The notes under the pieces are model-generated. The model was not told where the DNA came from. It saw only the letters and a list, made by a program, of their open reading frames with translations, and did no database searches. Position numbers and translations under genes: made by a program. Positions 53,418 through 62,296 of a stretch of 64,000 nucleotides of DNA are shown piece by piece. Origin of the DNA: JAIEPM01 sp964546815 (GTDB lineage: Bacteria > Cyanobacteriota > Vampirovibrionia > Obscuribacterales > Obscuribacteraceae); the NCBI GenBank assembly GCA_964546815.1, contig CAZJLR010000025.1:23362-87361 (forward strand). Direction: 5' to 3'. Position 1 is the first letter of the stretch, and every line of letters starts with the position of its first letter.

Positions 53418-53690
53418 TTTCATTGCTCCGTTTAAATTTTGAATTTTCGACAAGAACAACACTTTCTTTATTTGGCTTGGAATTTAGGTCTGCTATATTC
53501 CTTGGCAGCCAAAAGCGTCGCCTAGATCTCTGGCTCTAGCGTCATGCTATTTTGTACTGGCTTGAGTGAGTTGAGACTGGCTTTCTGGTCAATGGTTCCA
53601 AGTAAATTCGGGGCTAACTATAATATGAATGGACCAATCAAGTCCATAAGTCACAGACGTGAGTTGCCGAATGTCTGAAAGCCTAAGTAC

Positions 53691-55355
53691 TCAACTATCA
53701 AAATCTGTGTAATAGTATTGTGGGTCAGGCGTGTAGGGTTCATCTGAGCTTTCAATCAAAATGCTCTCCGAAGCTCTATCTAAATCTCGTTGAACCTGTT
53801 CAATATAATCCTTATTAACGGTTGGAAGCAATTGTCCTATCTCTATTGCTTGTCTGTAATCATAGAGAGCCTCGTTTACTTTCCCCATTTGTTCGAGCAA
53901 TCTCGCTCTTGCCCAAAGTACCGACACGTCGTTGGGATTGCAGCGCAACCCGTTATTGTAACTTTCTAGCGCACTAGGGAGTCGATTCAGTCGTTCTAGT
54001 GCCCACCCCCTATACATAAATGCGCCAGAGCGAAATGACGGGTCAAAATTCCTTGCGATAATGATATCGCAATCGGTGATGGTGCCCTTATAATCACCTG
54101 TCATATAGCGCGCATACGCAATGTTGCCGAGAAGCCAGTTTTGGGTAGGGTCAAGTTCTAAAGCTCGGGTGAAATCTGCAATTGCCATTGCGTGGTTTTG
54201 ACGCTGTTGATATACCTCAGCGCGTTTGCGATAAAAGTAGGACTTGCGCGCACCGGTGCTTGCCTGATTCAATTCTTGGGTAAGTTTGGCGACCTCATCG
54301 TCTGTGTCAGGCGAATTCTCTAATTCTAGCTTTCTGCGCAAGGCAGCCAACTTTTCGCTGCTTGGAACATCGCTTGCATCAAAAAGACATGCTGTTTCAA
54401 AGTCTTTTACAGCTTCGTCCGTTCTGTTTAGTTTTTCAAATAGGCATCCGCGGGCGTAATATGATTGCCCAAAGTTTGGTGCTGCGTTTATGCTGCAAGT
54501 GTAAGCAGTCAATGCATCGGTGTTTTCATCTAGACTCTCAAGGGCGCGTCCTTTGCACAAGTACGCCCACCAAGTAATTTCGATCATTGCATGTTCGGTT
54601 GCAGTTTCGTTTGCGCTCACTGCACAATAGAAACTCTCTGGCCATGTTTCGGCGCTTTCGACTTGACTGAGTACTTTGTCGCAGTCAAAAATTGCCGCTC
54701 GATATTGACCCAGTTTTACATAACAGTCTGCGCGGCGCAGTCGCAGCTCGGGTTGATTTGGCGCCAGTTCCATCGCGCGCGTAAAGTCGCCCACTGCAAG
54801 ATCGTATTTATTTTGTGCGAAATAGGCGTCGCCTCGTTTGATGTAATTGTCTGTGCAAAGCGGGTCTAGTGTAATCGCCTTTGTGTAAAACGGAACAGCA
54901 TCTTCGTTTGCTACAAAGCGTTGACTGAGATGCTGGATGATTGAATTAGCAGCTTTCGCTTCGATTGTTACTTGCCGGCCCAACGCTCCTAGCCAGTCAA
55001 CTAGTAAGTCTATAGTAAAGTTATCGACGCGAACGCGCGAAAGATCTGAAATACGCGGCTGTGTGACGCCAAGAAAATCAGCTGCTTGCTTTTGTGTCCA
55101 GCCACGTTCGTCTATGACACGCGATATTTGAATCATAAGTAGCTCGCGCAGCGGTCTGGCGAAGGTGCCGTCGGCGCGCTTATTTGTGACTGACGGCGTT
55201 GCTGACTCATTTTCTATTTGTGATTCTGTTTTTTGAGGCAACGGGTTCTTGGTCTTTTGGGTCATGACCGGAGCTTTATTTGCTGAAATGATTTTCTTCG
55301 CCGGCTTATTTTTGGAAGCAGCTTGCTTGTTGCTAATTTTTTTCTTGGGTATCAT
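53691..55355 (-). CDS. XRE-type helix-turn-helix fused to TPR repeats
   Basis: A 554-residue protein. Residues 1-60 are Lys-rich and disordered. Residues 65-135 form a helix-turn-helix of the HigA/HTH_37 type (RGWTQKQAADFLGVTQPRISDLSR and VDWLGALGRQVTIEAK), usually found as small stand-alone antitoxins or phage-like regulators. The rest is about nine TPR repeats, including AIADFTRALELDPTQ and YDRQAIEI-like units. The fusion suggests a DNA-binding regulator whose TPR part senses partners. AAGGAAAG lies before ATG 55355. A strong promoter (55493-55519) and a structured leader of about 130 bases precede it. Confidence 0.88.
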   Translation of the reverse strand: MIPKKKISNKQAASKNKPAKKIISANKAPVMTQKTKNPLPQKTESQIENESATPSVTNKRADGTFARPLRELLMIQISRVIDERGWTQKQAADFLGVTQPRISDLSRVRVDNFTIDLLVDWLGALGRQVTIEAKAANSIIQHLSQRFVANEDAVPFYTKAITLDPLCTDNYIKRGDAYFAQNKYDLAVGDFTRAMELAPNQPELRLRRADCYVKLGQYRAAIFDCDKVLSQVESAETWPESFYCAVSANETATEHAMIEITWWAYLCKGRALESLDENTDALTAYTCSINAAPNFGQSYYARGCLFEKLNRTDEAVKDFETACLFDASDVPSSEKLAALRRKLELENSPDTDDEVAKLTQELNQASTGARKSYFYRKRAEVYQQRQNHAMAIADFTRALELDPTQNWLLGNIAYARYMTGDYKGTITDCDIIIARNFDPSFRSGAFMYRGWALERLNRLPSALESYNNGLRCNPNDVSVLWARARLLEQMGKVNEALYDYRQAIEIGQLLPTVNKDYIEQVQRDLDRASESILIESSDEPYTPDPQYYYTDFDS

Positions 55356-55742
55356 GTTACTTTCCTTGCCAGTTCTAGGAAGTGCTCGCCTTCGACGCGC
55401 GCGAGCTGAAGAGCTCCTGTGTTAGGAGCGCTCCGCAAGTCAAAGTGAACCCAACGGCTAGCGCCGGGAGCCGGTTATACAACTTCTCTGATATTATACA
55501 AAATTGCTTATGTCGTCAAGGGTTCGTCAGCTATTCCTTGGCAGGAAGGTCTTTTAAGTGTTTCTGGTCTGTCGACTCTGGTTTGGTCCCTTTATTTTTT
55601 CGCTTTTTCAGCAAGATCCATTTTTGCCGCGTCGACTTCGGCCACGCGGTATGCCTGTGCCAAAATTCCGCCAACATTTTGCCCAAACTTGGACAACAAC
55701 CCTGAGTATTATGACTTTCATGGGTGGGCGAGGGACTGGACG
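55356..55742. other. Intergenic region with structured leader of the XRE-TPR gene
   Basis: About 390 bases. On the minus strand it holds the promoter at 55493-55519 and, inside the transcribed leader, a GCTCCT/AGGAGC hairpin (55413-55429) and a GC-rich element near 55450-55475. The plus-strand half from about 55,530 is T-rich and has several short open frames without ribosome binding sites. The small gene starting at 55743 takes over at its end. Confidence 0.5.
55493..55519 (-). promoter_or_regulatory. Strong sigma70-like promoter of the XRE-TPR gene
   Basis: On the minus strand TTGACG (55514-55519) is followed by TATAATAT; reading TAATAT as the -10 gives a 17-base spacer, TATAAT (55493-55498) a 15-base one. 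It is the closest match to consensus I saw in the window. Confidence 0.6.
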
Positions 55743-55985
55743 ATGAATACTAACAATCAATCTTTTGAATCGATGACTGGCATAAAACAACTTCGTTCAA
55801 AGAATTTTGACAGCAAACCTTTATTTGTGAGTGCCGTCTCCGCCGTTCAAGATGCTTTAGCCTTCGTCGGTCGCATGGCGACTTGCAATAACGAAATACA
55901 AATGACTCCCGCTGTAGCAAAGAGCACCCAGGAGAAGCGTTTTGTTCTTAATTCATCAGGCAAGTGGGCGCTCGCCAAAGACTAG
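55743..55985 (+). CDS. Small hypothetical protein (80 aa)
   Basis: ATG 55743 is preceded by GAGGG at eight bases. The protein is polar with one Ala/Val-rich helix in the middle (LFVSAVSAVQDALAFVGRM) and a lone Cys. No family is recognised. It converges with the Ser/Thr kinase gene, whose stop is 22 bases away. The longer frame from 55689 has no ribosome binding site. Confidence 0.5.
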   Translation: MNTNNQSFESMTGIKQLRSKNFDSKPLFVSAVSAVQDALAFVGRMATCNNEIQMTPAVAKSTQEKRFVLNSSGKWALAKD

Positions 55986-56007
55986 TTTTCATAGAATGCT
56001 GAAGGGG

Positions 56008-58371
56008 TCACGACGAACCGTGTTTTGTCGAAACATCTTCGATTTGTTCTAATCTATTGTGGATAGTCTTTCTCAGATCACCAAATAGGTGGTGAACATC
56101 CTTCATTGCAAGAGCGTATCGAAGAAATTTTGCTGCTTCCTCCGGAAAGCCGTTTTCTGCGAAGCAGTTTGCAATGGCTAAATCAAGCTGCATTGTCTGG
56201 TTTGTCCATTCCGGTTGATCACTGGGCTTTCCGACGTGCAGGGTTGCCTCTTCTGCGTTGCGAGCTTTCTCTGCCATTCTTATTGCTTCTTCCAAGCGCT
56301 GTGTTTTGATTAAAGACTCAATCAGCACGAGGCTGGCGAGTCTATGGGTCACTAGAATTAAGCGCATATCTGAATCAGAGGGCGCCAAAATTTTCTGGGC
56401 GCTTTGAGCTTGAATTATTGCTTCGGCGTATTTCTTTTGGCTGCTATCTGCTGCACTGATTAATGCTTTTGCTCGTTCGTCGTCAATTTGTATTTTGCCT
56501 GAATTTGGAAAGCGCTCTAATAACTGTCTCGACATAGAGCTGGCTTTTTCATTTTCATGCAGATTCAAAAATGTGTTTGCAATATTCAAGTAAATCAGGC
56601 AATAATCATGCCCGTTTGCTTCTGCCGACCATAGTTTTAGATGAGCAAGCGCCTCTTGCGCAATTTCAATCGCTAGCGAGTTTAATTCTGGGTTTCCTGA
56701 TTCGCTAATGTTTAGTGCGACATCGGCATAGCTTCTTGCTACTCTGAAGTCTTTGCTAACGCTTTTGTCAAACGGATAATCCTTATCGCAAAATTCGACA
56801 AAGCTCTTTATGCCATTGATGTCGTTGCGCTTTATGAGTGTCTTTGTTTGAGTCAGTCTTGCTTCCATGTATGCTGTAGTAACCGGTAAATTATTTTTCT
56901 TTCCGAGAGAACAGCATAAGTCTATAAATGCAGGCGAATCACCAATGAATTCCCCCATTTTGATTATGCTTCGTGCCTCGGCATTATCAAAGTTGCCGTC
57001 ACAAGACAGAATTATGGTTGACGCTTGGTTCAATATTTTTCGATAGGCAAAGATTGATGCAGATTTAGATGTAAATCGAGTCAGCGGCGGCAATCCAAGA
57101 ATAGTAAGTTTCGCCCAGTAGTTTGCGTCATCACAATTGGCCGATTGTTTCGATTTTTGTGCTTGGCTCAAATATAACTCTGAAAGTGCGGCAAAGTCTC
57201 TGTTATTTTTTTTGAAAGCATCAGCCACCAGGTTTTGAACTTTGGCGGCAAACGATGAATTCTTTTCTCCCTTTTTTCTCGAAATGCTAAGCCAATTCAG
57301 AAGCATTTCTTTGCCAGGTGATCCGCCTAAGTCGAGCTGAGCATGGTAAATCATTCCTTGATCGGTTTTGTAGAACCAATATGAAAGGAATGCCGCAGCC
57401 GCCAGCGAAATCAATAAGATGATTACTGCTATTTTTGCAGCGTTTGAGCTTTTCGGTGTCTCGCCTTTGTGGCTAAACCGCAAATTTTCTGCTTGATCAT
57501 TTTGAACCAAACCCAAATCTGTCTCGAGATCGTTCATCGATTGATATCGATCTTCAGGCTTCTTGCTCATAGCCTTTTTGACTATTTGTTCAATTCCAGG
57601 AGGAAGCTCATTTCTCGTCTGTTTGCTGAGTTCTACTGCTTCTTCTTTTACATGCTTATATATCAATTCAACTGGAGTGTCACCTGTGAAAGGTGCCTTG
57701 CCGCATAACATTTCATAGAGGATGCAACCTACAGCGTAAATATCAGAGCGATTTTCTGCAGGCTTACCCTGGCACTGTTCGGGGCTGAAATACGCAGGAG
57801 TTCCAACGAGGTCTCCAGTTCTTGTAAGTTTGATTGCTTCCTCGTCGGTGTCGGCAACGATTGTGGCAAGACCAAAATCAACTACTTTTACGAAGTCTTG
57901 TTCGGGCGATGATAAGAGAATTACGTTAGCCGGTTTCAAATCTCGGTGAATGACTCCCGCTTTGTGTGCTGCGCTCATCGCCTGGCAAATTTGTCTGCAG
58001 ATTTTTACGGCGCGCCGCCATGGAAGAGCCCCTGAGTTAAGCAAAAGTGTTTGCAAGCTACTCCCTTGCATAAATTCCATTGCGATGTATGGAAGCGAAT
58101 GCGAAACATTGGGCAAGCGTCCTTCACCGTAGGAATAAAACATGCCCACATGCTGATGGGAAAACGCAGACAAAATCTGCGCCTCCCTATCAAATCGCAA
58201 TTTGAACTCATTATCTTTTACAAGACCAGGGCGTAGTATTTTGATGGCGACTTCACGGTCTAGCGCGATTTGCCTGGCTTTGTATACGACACCCATTCCA
58301 CCGGCGCCGGCAATCGAAATAATATGGAATTTTTCGTCAAAAATGCTGCCGACGAGTAACTGTGGGTCCAC
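56008..58371 (-). CDS. PknB-type Ser/Thr protein kinase with membrane anchor and TPR-like sensor
   Basis: A 787-residue Hanks kinase with GTG start 58371 and AAAGGGC eight bases upstream. Residues 10-290 are the kinase: glycine loop AGAGGMGVVYKA, AIKIL Lys, HRDLKPAN (about 143-150), DFG, and GTPAYFSPEQ activation segment, all intact, so it should be active. A transmembrane helix follows near 310-335 (IAVIILLISLAAAAFLSYW). The C-terminal 450 residues are helical and TPR-like, with several Ala/Leu pairs (YAEAIIQAQSAQKIL, LEEAIRMAEKARNAE), and should lie outside the cytoplasm. It may sense envelope or extracellular signals. Targets are unknown. Confidence 0.93.
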   Translation of the reverse strand: MDPQLLVGSIFDEKFHIISIAGAGGMGVVYKARQIALDREVAIKILRPGLVKDNEFKLRFDREAQILSAFSHQHVGMFYSYGEGRLPNVSHSLPYIAMEFMQGSSLQTLLLNSGALPWRRAVKICRQICQAMSAAHKAGVIHRDLKPANVILLSSPEQDFVKVVDFGLATIVADTDEEAIKLTRTGDLVGTPAYFSPEQCQGKPAENRSDIYAVGCILYEMLCGKAPFTGDTPVELIYKHVKEEAVELSKQTRNELPPGIEQIVKKAMSKKPEDRYQSMNDLETDLGLVQNDQAENLRFSHKGETPKSSNAAKIAVIILLISLAAAAFLSYWFYKTDQGMIYHAQLDLGGSPGKEMLLNWLSISRKKGEKNSSFAAKVQNLVADAFKKNNRDFAALSELYLSQAQKSKQSANCDDANYWAKLTILGLPPLTRFTSKSASIFAYRKILNQASTIILSCDGNFDNAEARSIIKMGEFIGDSPAFIDLCCSLGKKNNLPVTTAYMEARLTQTKTLIKRNDINGIKSFVEFCDKDYPFDKSVSKDFRVARSYADVALNISESGNPELNSLAIEIAQEALAHLKLWSAEANGHDYCLIYLNIANTFLNLHENEKASSMSRQLLERFPNSGKIQIDDERAKALISAADSSQKKYAEAIIQAQSAQKILAPSDSDMRLILVTHRLASLVLIESLIKTQRLEEAIRMAEKARNAEEATLHVGKPSDQPEWTNQTMQLDLAIANCFAENGFPEEAAKFLRYALAMKDVHHLFGDLRKTIHNRLEQIEDVSTKHGSS

Positions 58372-58465
58372 AAAAAAGCCCTTTCAATTCAGCCTTTCAG
58401 ATTGTACCCGTTTGAGCGGAGGCGTGGCGAAATCATCTCAAATCATCATTCATGCTTGAATGACC

Positions 58466-59128
58466 CTAGAATTCAATCGCTTGTGTAACTGTGCCGTCTT
58501 TAGCAACAAATTTTGTCCCGGCAGCGAAGGCGTTTCTGCCATGTATGCTTGCGGATCCGTCCGGACGAATATCTACCTTGTCTATGGTTTCACCTGTTGC
58601 TTTGCCTGCTGGTGTGAAGCGGTCGAAGTGATCGCCGTTGCGTTTGATTGTACCGTTTACAGAAACATTTGGTCCTGTAATATCTGCCTGGACTATGTTG
58701 CCAGCAGTGTCACGGATGATTTTTACCTGAGTTCCATTTGCATACTTGATTTCTGTGGGACGATTGCTGTCGTCTACTTTAATGGCTGGTCGATCTGCGG
58801 TGGGCGCTGCTTCTGCCTTTGCAGGACTCGATGTGCGTTCTGCTTGGGCAGGAAGGACAGCATCAGCTTTAGGCTTTGGGGTATTGTCTTTGCTGCTGCT
58901 GTCCTTCTGCGGGGGGGCTTTCTCCCCGTTGGCCTGGGCGTTGCGGCTTTCGTGAGAGTTCTTGTAAGGGCTGTCGAATTCGAGTTCCATTGGAAGGTCT
59001 TGCGACTTTCGATTTGATGGGCGGGTGCCAACCGGGACGCTTGCTTCTAAGAGCCTTTTGCTGGTTTCAGCAGTTGTGTTTTCAATTTTGCTTTCGTATT
59101 GTCTTTCAATTGGTTGAGCATTTGGCAT
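58466..59128 (-). CDS. Hypothetical protein with disordered N-terminus and beta-rich C-terminal domain (220 aa)
   Basis: The start ATG 59128 is set by GGGGGAAG six bases upstream; the frame is open to 59260. The first 120 residues are Pro/Lys/Ala/Ser-rich and disordered. The last 90 are a compact beta domain with repeated short hairpins (ANGTQVKIIRDTAGNIVQADI, VSVNGTIKRNGDHFDRFT, GSASIHGRNAF). The pattern resembles RHS/YD-like or carbohydrate-repeat strands, but no family is assigned. No signal peptide is seen. It sits upstream of the kinase gene on the same strand, 94 bases away. Confidence 0.65.
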   Translation of the reverse strand: MPNAQPIERQYESKIENTTAETSKRLLEASVPVGTRPSNRKSQDLPMELEFDSPYKNSHESRNAQANGEKAPPQKDSSSKDNTPKPKADAVLPAQAERTSSPAKAEAAPTADRPAIKVDDSNRPTEIKYANGTQVKIIRDTAGNIVQADITGPNVSVNGTIKRNGDHFDRFTPAGKATGETIDKVDIRPDGSASIHGRNAFAAGTKFVAKDGTVTQAIEF

Positions 59129-59307
59129 TTTGTCTTCCCCCGAGTCGAAATCGCTGTTCGATGGGTAAACAATATCCAAAGTCTTTCCCAGGGATCTGTC
59201 TGAAAGTTCCCAGAATTCTCCCAAGCTTGTTAATCTGTTGCTGGTTGGGCTTTTCGGCATTTTTGATAAATGATTTTTGCCCTCTAATGCTTCCCAGAGG
59301 AACTTTA

Positions 59308-59355
59308 ATGACCTATTATTCGGTTACTGAACTTGAGATTTGGTCCACCAGGTGA
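59308..59355 (+). CDS. 15-codon leader peptide overlapping the histidine kinase start
   Basis: MTYYSVTELEIWSTR is a complete short frame with a strong AGAGGAA Shine-Dalgarno six bases before its ATG. Its TGA (59353-59355) overlaps the GTG (59352-59354) of the histidine kinase, so translation of the two may be coupled. The peptide has no amino-acid run that would suggest attenuation. It could also be a chance frame created by the strong ribosome site. Confidence 0.45.
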   Translation: MTYYSVTELEIWSTR

Positions 59356-60929
59356 ATTTAGATAGCTCCTTTGGCGTTTTAACTGTTCTGGGCATTGTGC
59401 TTCTCACTGCCTGCGTCTTACTGCTGCGGAAAGTAAAGCAATTGGAATCACAACGAAAGCTTGAAAAGGAAGAGCTTAGGGAATTGAGCGACAAGCTTTC
59501 AGGCTTGTCTGCCAACTTTAGTGAAATGCAAAAGCGCGATAAGGCAATTATTGAAAAAGCCGTAGATGTAATTTGCGTTATTGATGTAGATGCTCAGTTT
59601 ATTTCCGTGAGTCCCTCAGCCGAGCGTGCCTGGGGCTATGCGGTAGATTATTTGATTGGCAAAAGATTGACAGACCTGGTTGTTTCTGAAGACGCGACTA
59701 AAACACTTGAGGTTGTGCTTGGTGCGCAGCAAAGCATAACCAAAATTTCCTTTGAAAACAGGCTGAAGCATAAAAATGGAGATTGGTTAGATCTTGAATG
59801 GACTGCGCATTGGTCAGCCACAGATAATGGACTCTTTTGCATTGCGCACGATATCACAGAGCGAAAGAAAACTGAGGCGCGTTTACAAGAAAGCGAACGA
59901 CAGCTGAGAACGACCATTGAAGCCATGCCTGTGGGTGTGGTCTGCGCTACACACTCTGGCATGATTGAATTTGCGAATTCTGCTATGCAGAGGTTTACGG
60001 GGCTTTCATTCGATAAGCTTTTGGGGAGCCAAGTTTCTGATTTGATGTCCTCTTCTCAACGAGAAAATTATATTCGTTATTTCACTGCGTGCAAAAGTGA
60101 TGGAGCGCAAGTTGAGCCAATCGATTTGGAAATCAAAACTGTAAGTGGCACGAGGCTGCCAGTGGAAGTTTCGGTAACAACTTTTACAGTGCAATCAATC
60201 AATAAATGTCTCATTACTTTCGCCGACATGACTCAACGGAAAGAGGTTGAGCGATTGCGACGCGAATTTGTTGCGATGATTAATCATGATCTTCGAACTC
60301 CTTTAACTTCGATTAGCGGACTGATGAAACGCGTTGAGGGTGGAGCTTATGGTGAGTTGGCGCCAGCAGGAAAAGAACTTTGCAGTCTTGCCACGGTAGA
60401 GCTTGAGCGTTTGATGAGACTTGTGAATGAGTTGCTTGATTTCGAAAAATTGGAATCAGGTAATTTGCAAATACAAACAGACGAAGTTGCCGCGTTGGAT
60501 ATCATCGAGGCTTCTATATCGTCAATCAGAGCCTATGCCGACATACGAAAAATAAAATTGCACTATCCCGAAACAGAGTTGCCGTGCAGAGCTGATAGGG
60601 CGAGGATTATTCAGGTTATGGTAAACCTCCTTTCGAATGCAATTAAGTTCTCTCCTGATGAATCGCAAATCGAAATTGATGTTCGAGAAACTGGAGACGG
60701 TGTGAGGTTCTCTATTGAAGACCAGGGGCGCGGTATTCCTGTCGACAAAATGGAATCAATATTTCAGCGGTTTCAGCAAGTTAATCCACAAGATGCTGTT
60801 GAGCGTGCCGGCTCTGGGCTAGGTCTCTCAATTTGCAAGGCGCTGGTGGAGGCTCACGGAGGCAGTATAGGATGTGAATCGCTGGCGCCCAAAGGAACTG
60901 TATTCTGGTTTTGCCTTCCCAATAAGTAA
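59352..60929 (+). CDS. Membrane-bound sensor histidine kinase with two PAS domains
   Basis: A 525-residue histidine kinase. GTG 59352 is preferred because it overlaps the leader peptide stop; TTG 59340 is an alternative. Residues 8-28 are a single membrane helix (VLTVLGIVLLTACVLLL), so the sensor domains are cytoplasmic. Two PAS domains follow (about 62-175 and 180-290; the first ends with the PAC-like CIAHDITERKK). The dimerisation helix carries His312 in MINHDLRTPLTS, and the catalytic part has NLLSNAIKFSPD (N box), DQGRGIP (G1) and GSGLGLSICKALVEAHGG (G2). The response regulator is encoded convergently, with stops 11 bases apart, not in the usual operon. Confidence 0.93.
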   Translation: MNLDSSFGVLTVLGIVLLTACVLLLRKVKQLESQRKLEKEELRELSDKLSGLSANFSEMQKRDKAIIEKAVDVICVIDVDAQFISVSPSAERAWGYAVDYLIGKRLTDLVVSEDATKTLEVVLGAQQSITKISFENRLKHKNGDWLDLEWTAHWSATDNGLFCIAHDITERKKTEARLQESERQLRTTIEAMPVGVVCATHSGMIEFANSAMQRFTGLSFDKLLGSQVSDLMSSSQRENYIRYFTACKSDGAQVEPIDLEIKTVSGTRLPVEVSVTTFTVQSINKCLITFADMTQRKEVERLRREFVAMINHDLRTPLTSISGLMKRVEGGAYGELAPAGKELCSLATVELERLMRLVNELLDFEKLESGNLQIQTDEVAALDIIEASISSIRAYADIRKIKLHYPETELPCRADRARIIQVMVNLLSNAIKFSPDESQIEIDVRETGDGVRFSIEDQGRGIPVDKMESIFQRFQQVNPQDAVERAGSGLGLSICKALVEAHGGSIGCESLAPKGTVFWFCLPNK

Positions 60930-60940
60930 AAGTATATCTC

Positions 60941-61612
60941 TCAGGTGTCCAGGCGATAGCCTACTCCGTGAACCGTTTTTATGAGTGCTTCTTTGTTGTT
61001 AGCATCCAGATTTTTGCGCAGGCGATTTATGCAGTTGTATACAGCATGCTGGGTCGCGTCTGATTCCGATTCCCAAACACGTTTTAAAAGAGCATCGGGC
61101 GAAATTACTTGATTAGGGTGCTTAAAGAAAAACTCTAAGACGTCAAATTCCTTTTTTGTAAGTTGCAATTCTATCCCGTCTTTTTTTACCTTTCGGCTGC
61201 CGGAATCTAAGCTTATTCCGCGAATTGTGTTGTGTTCTTCCGAGACTGCAGGCGCACCTCTTCTCAGCAGTGCTCTAACTCTGGCAAGAAGCTCACCTGG
61301 ATCGAACGGTTTCGTGAGGTAGTCATCTGCACCGGCATCGAGACCGCTAATTTTGTCTTGTACTGAGGACATTCCGGTGAGCATCAAGACTGGTCCATTG
61401 GATTTTGTTCTATAGTATCGGCAAAGTTCAACGCCTGATCTTCCCGGCAATTGTCTGTCAAGCAAGAGTAGGTCATACTCAAATGCATTCAAATAGTCTA
61501 GGGCAGAGTCACCGTTGAAAGCGGTATCAACCTTATGCTTCTCCGACTCTAGCCAGTCTTTGACATTGCGAGAAATCGCTATGTCATCTTCAACTACCAA
61601 GATTTTTGCCAT
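60941..61612 (-). CDS. OmpR/PhoB-type response regulator
   Basis: A 223-residue two-domain regulator. The receiver domain has acidic pair EDD (8-10), phosphoacceptor Asp52 in LLLLDRQLPG, the Thr/Ser switch in MLTGMSS and Lys in DYLTKPFDPGEL. The C-terminal winged helix spans about 130-223 (LQLTKKEFDVLEFFFKHPNQVIS, TVHGVGYRLDT). It should be phosphorylated by the histidine kinase that ends 11 bases away on the opposite strand. The Shine-Dalgarno is weak, and a TATACT-like -10 lies about 35 bases upstream. Confidence 0.93.
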   Translation of the reverse strand: MAKILVVEDDIAISRNVKDWLESEKHKVDTAFNGDSALDYLNAFEYDLLLLDRQLPGRSGVELCRYYRTKSNGPVLMLTGMSSVQDKISGLDAGADDYLTKPFDPGELLARVRALLRRGAPAVSEEHNTIRGISLDSGSRKVKKDGIELQLTKKEFDVLEFFFKHPNQVISPDALLKRVWESESDATQHAVYNCINRLRKNLDANNKEALIKTVHGVGYRLDT

Positions 61613-61717
61613 TGAATTTGTTTAGCTCGCCAAACTTGTCTCATGAAAGTATACAGCCCGCAGATATCGGATTAACATCAAAAGGCTACAATTTATTGGA
61701 CGCTGGAAATTTATTCA

Positions 61718-61746
61718 TTGCCAGATAGCTCCTCTCCGCCTAATAT
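61718..61746 (+). promoter_or_regulatory. Putative sigma70 promoter for the 70-residue protein
   Basis: TTGCCA (61718-61723), a 17-base spacer and TAATAT (61741-61746) lie 60 bases before ATG 61806. Confidence 0.5.
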
Positions 61747-61805
61747 ATCGAATGAAACCAGTAGAATCCTTTATCAACGATGACGTCTAGGTTGGCAGAC
61801 ATTAT

Positions 61806-62018
61806 ATGAACGACAAATCTCTCTTTTCGGAATTTAGGTCTATCCCGAAAAAGAAGCATGACATTCTTTCAAACGAACAGAACATTGCCGATTTGCAAGA
61901 ATTGCAAAATCTTGAAGCCGTACTGGAGTTTATGCCGGGCGAGCAAGAAGGCGAATCTTTCGTATATGTTTCAAGTCCTCATTTGTTAGCGCGTGTTCCA
62001 TCTGTGTTTAGGTTTTGA
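61806..62018 (+). CDS. Small hypothetical protein (70 aa)
   Basis: A short gene supported by a good promoter upstream and a perfect inverted repeat downstream, though its Shine-Dalgarno is weak. The N-terminus is basic; the middle is helical (IADLQELQNLEAVLEFM). No family, signal peptide or membrane segment. Function unknown. Confidence 0.5.
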   Translation: MNDKSLFSEFRSIPKKKHDILSNEQNIADLQELQNLEAVLEFMPGEQEGESFVYVSSPHLLARVPSVFRF

Positions 62019-62044
62019 TCTTCCACAACTCTTTTAGATGCAAG

Positions 62045-62080
62045 ATCCAGTTCAACTCGAAATTGCGAGTTGAACTGGAT
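62045..62080. terminator. Perfect 15-base inverted repeat, probable bidirectional terminator
   Basis: ATCCAGTTCAACTCG and CGAGTTGAACTGGAT pair without mismatch around a 6-base loop, between convergent genes ending at 62018 and 62105. There is no T-run after it on the plus strand. Confidence 0.7.
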
Positions 62081-62104
62081 TGAATTGACTATCAGGAAAC
62101 AATA

Positions 62105-62296
62105 TTATTTCCAGCCGCGCAATTGTACCCGTCTCAATTTCTGTACGTCTTGAAATGAATTGGATGCTGTTTGTTTGCGCTTGTTCTGTTGGTTTAACAA
62201 CGGCGACTCTGATTTAAAGGTTCCATTGTTTTCCAACTGCTCTAACTTTATTTTCTTCTTGCTCTTAGCAGAGCGTTTATTGAATAGATAACTCAT
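62105..62296 (-). CDS. Small basic protein (63 aa)
   Basis: ATG 62296 has a strong GAGGA seven to eight bases upstream, so I prefer this short frame to the open reading up to 62530. The product is very basic and hydrophilic (KRSAKSKKKIKLEQLE, NQQNKRKQTASN, QKLRRVQLRGWK), suggesting binding to nucleic acid or ribosomes. No family recognised. It converges with the preceding small gene across a perfect inverted repeat. Confidence 0.5.
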   Translation of the reverse strand: MSYLFNKRSAKSKKKIKLEQLENNGTFKSESPLLNQQNKRKQTASNSFQDVQKLRRVQLRGWK

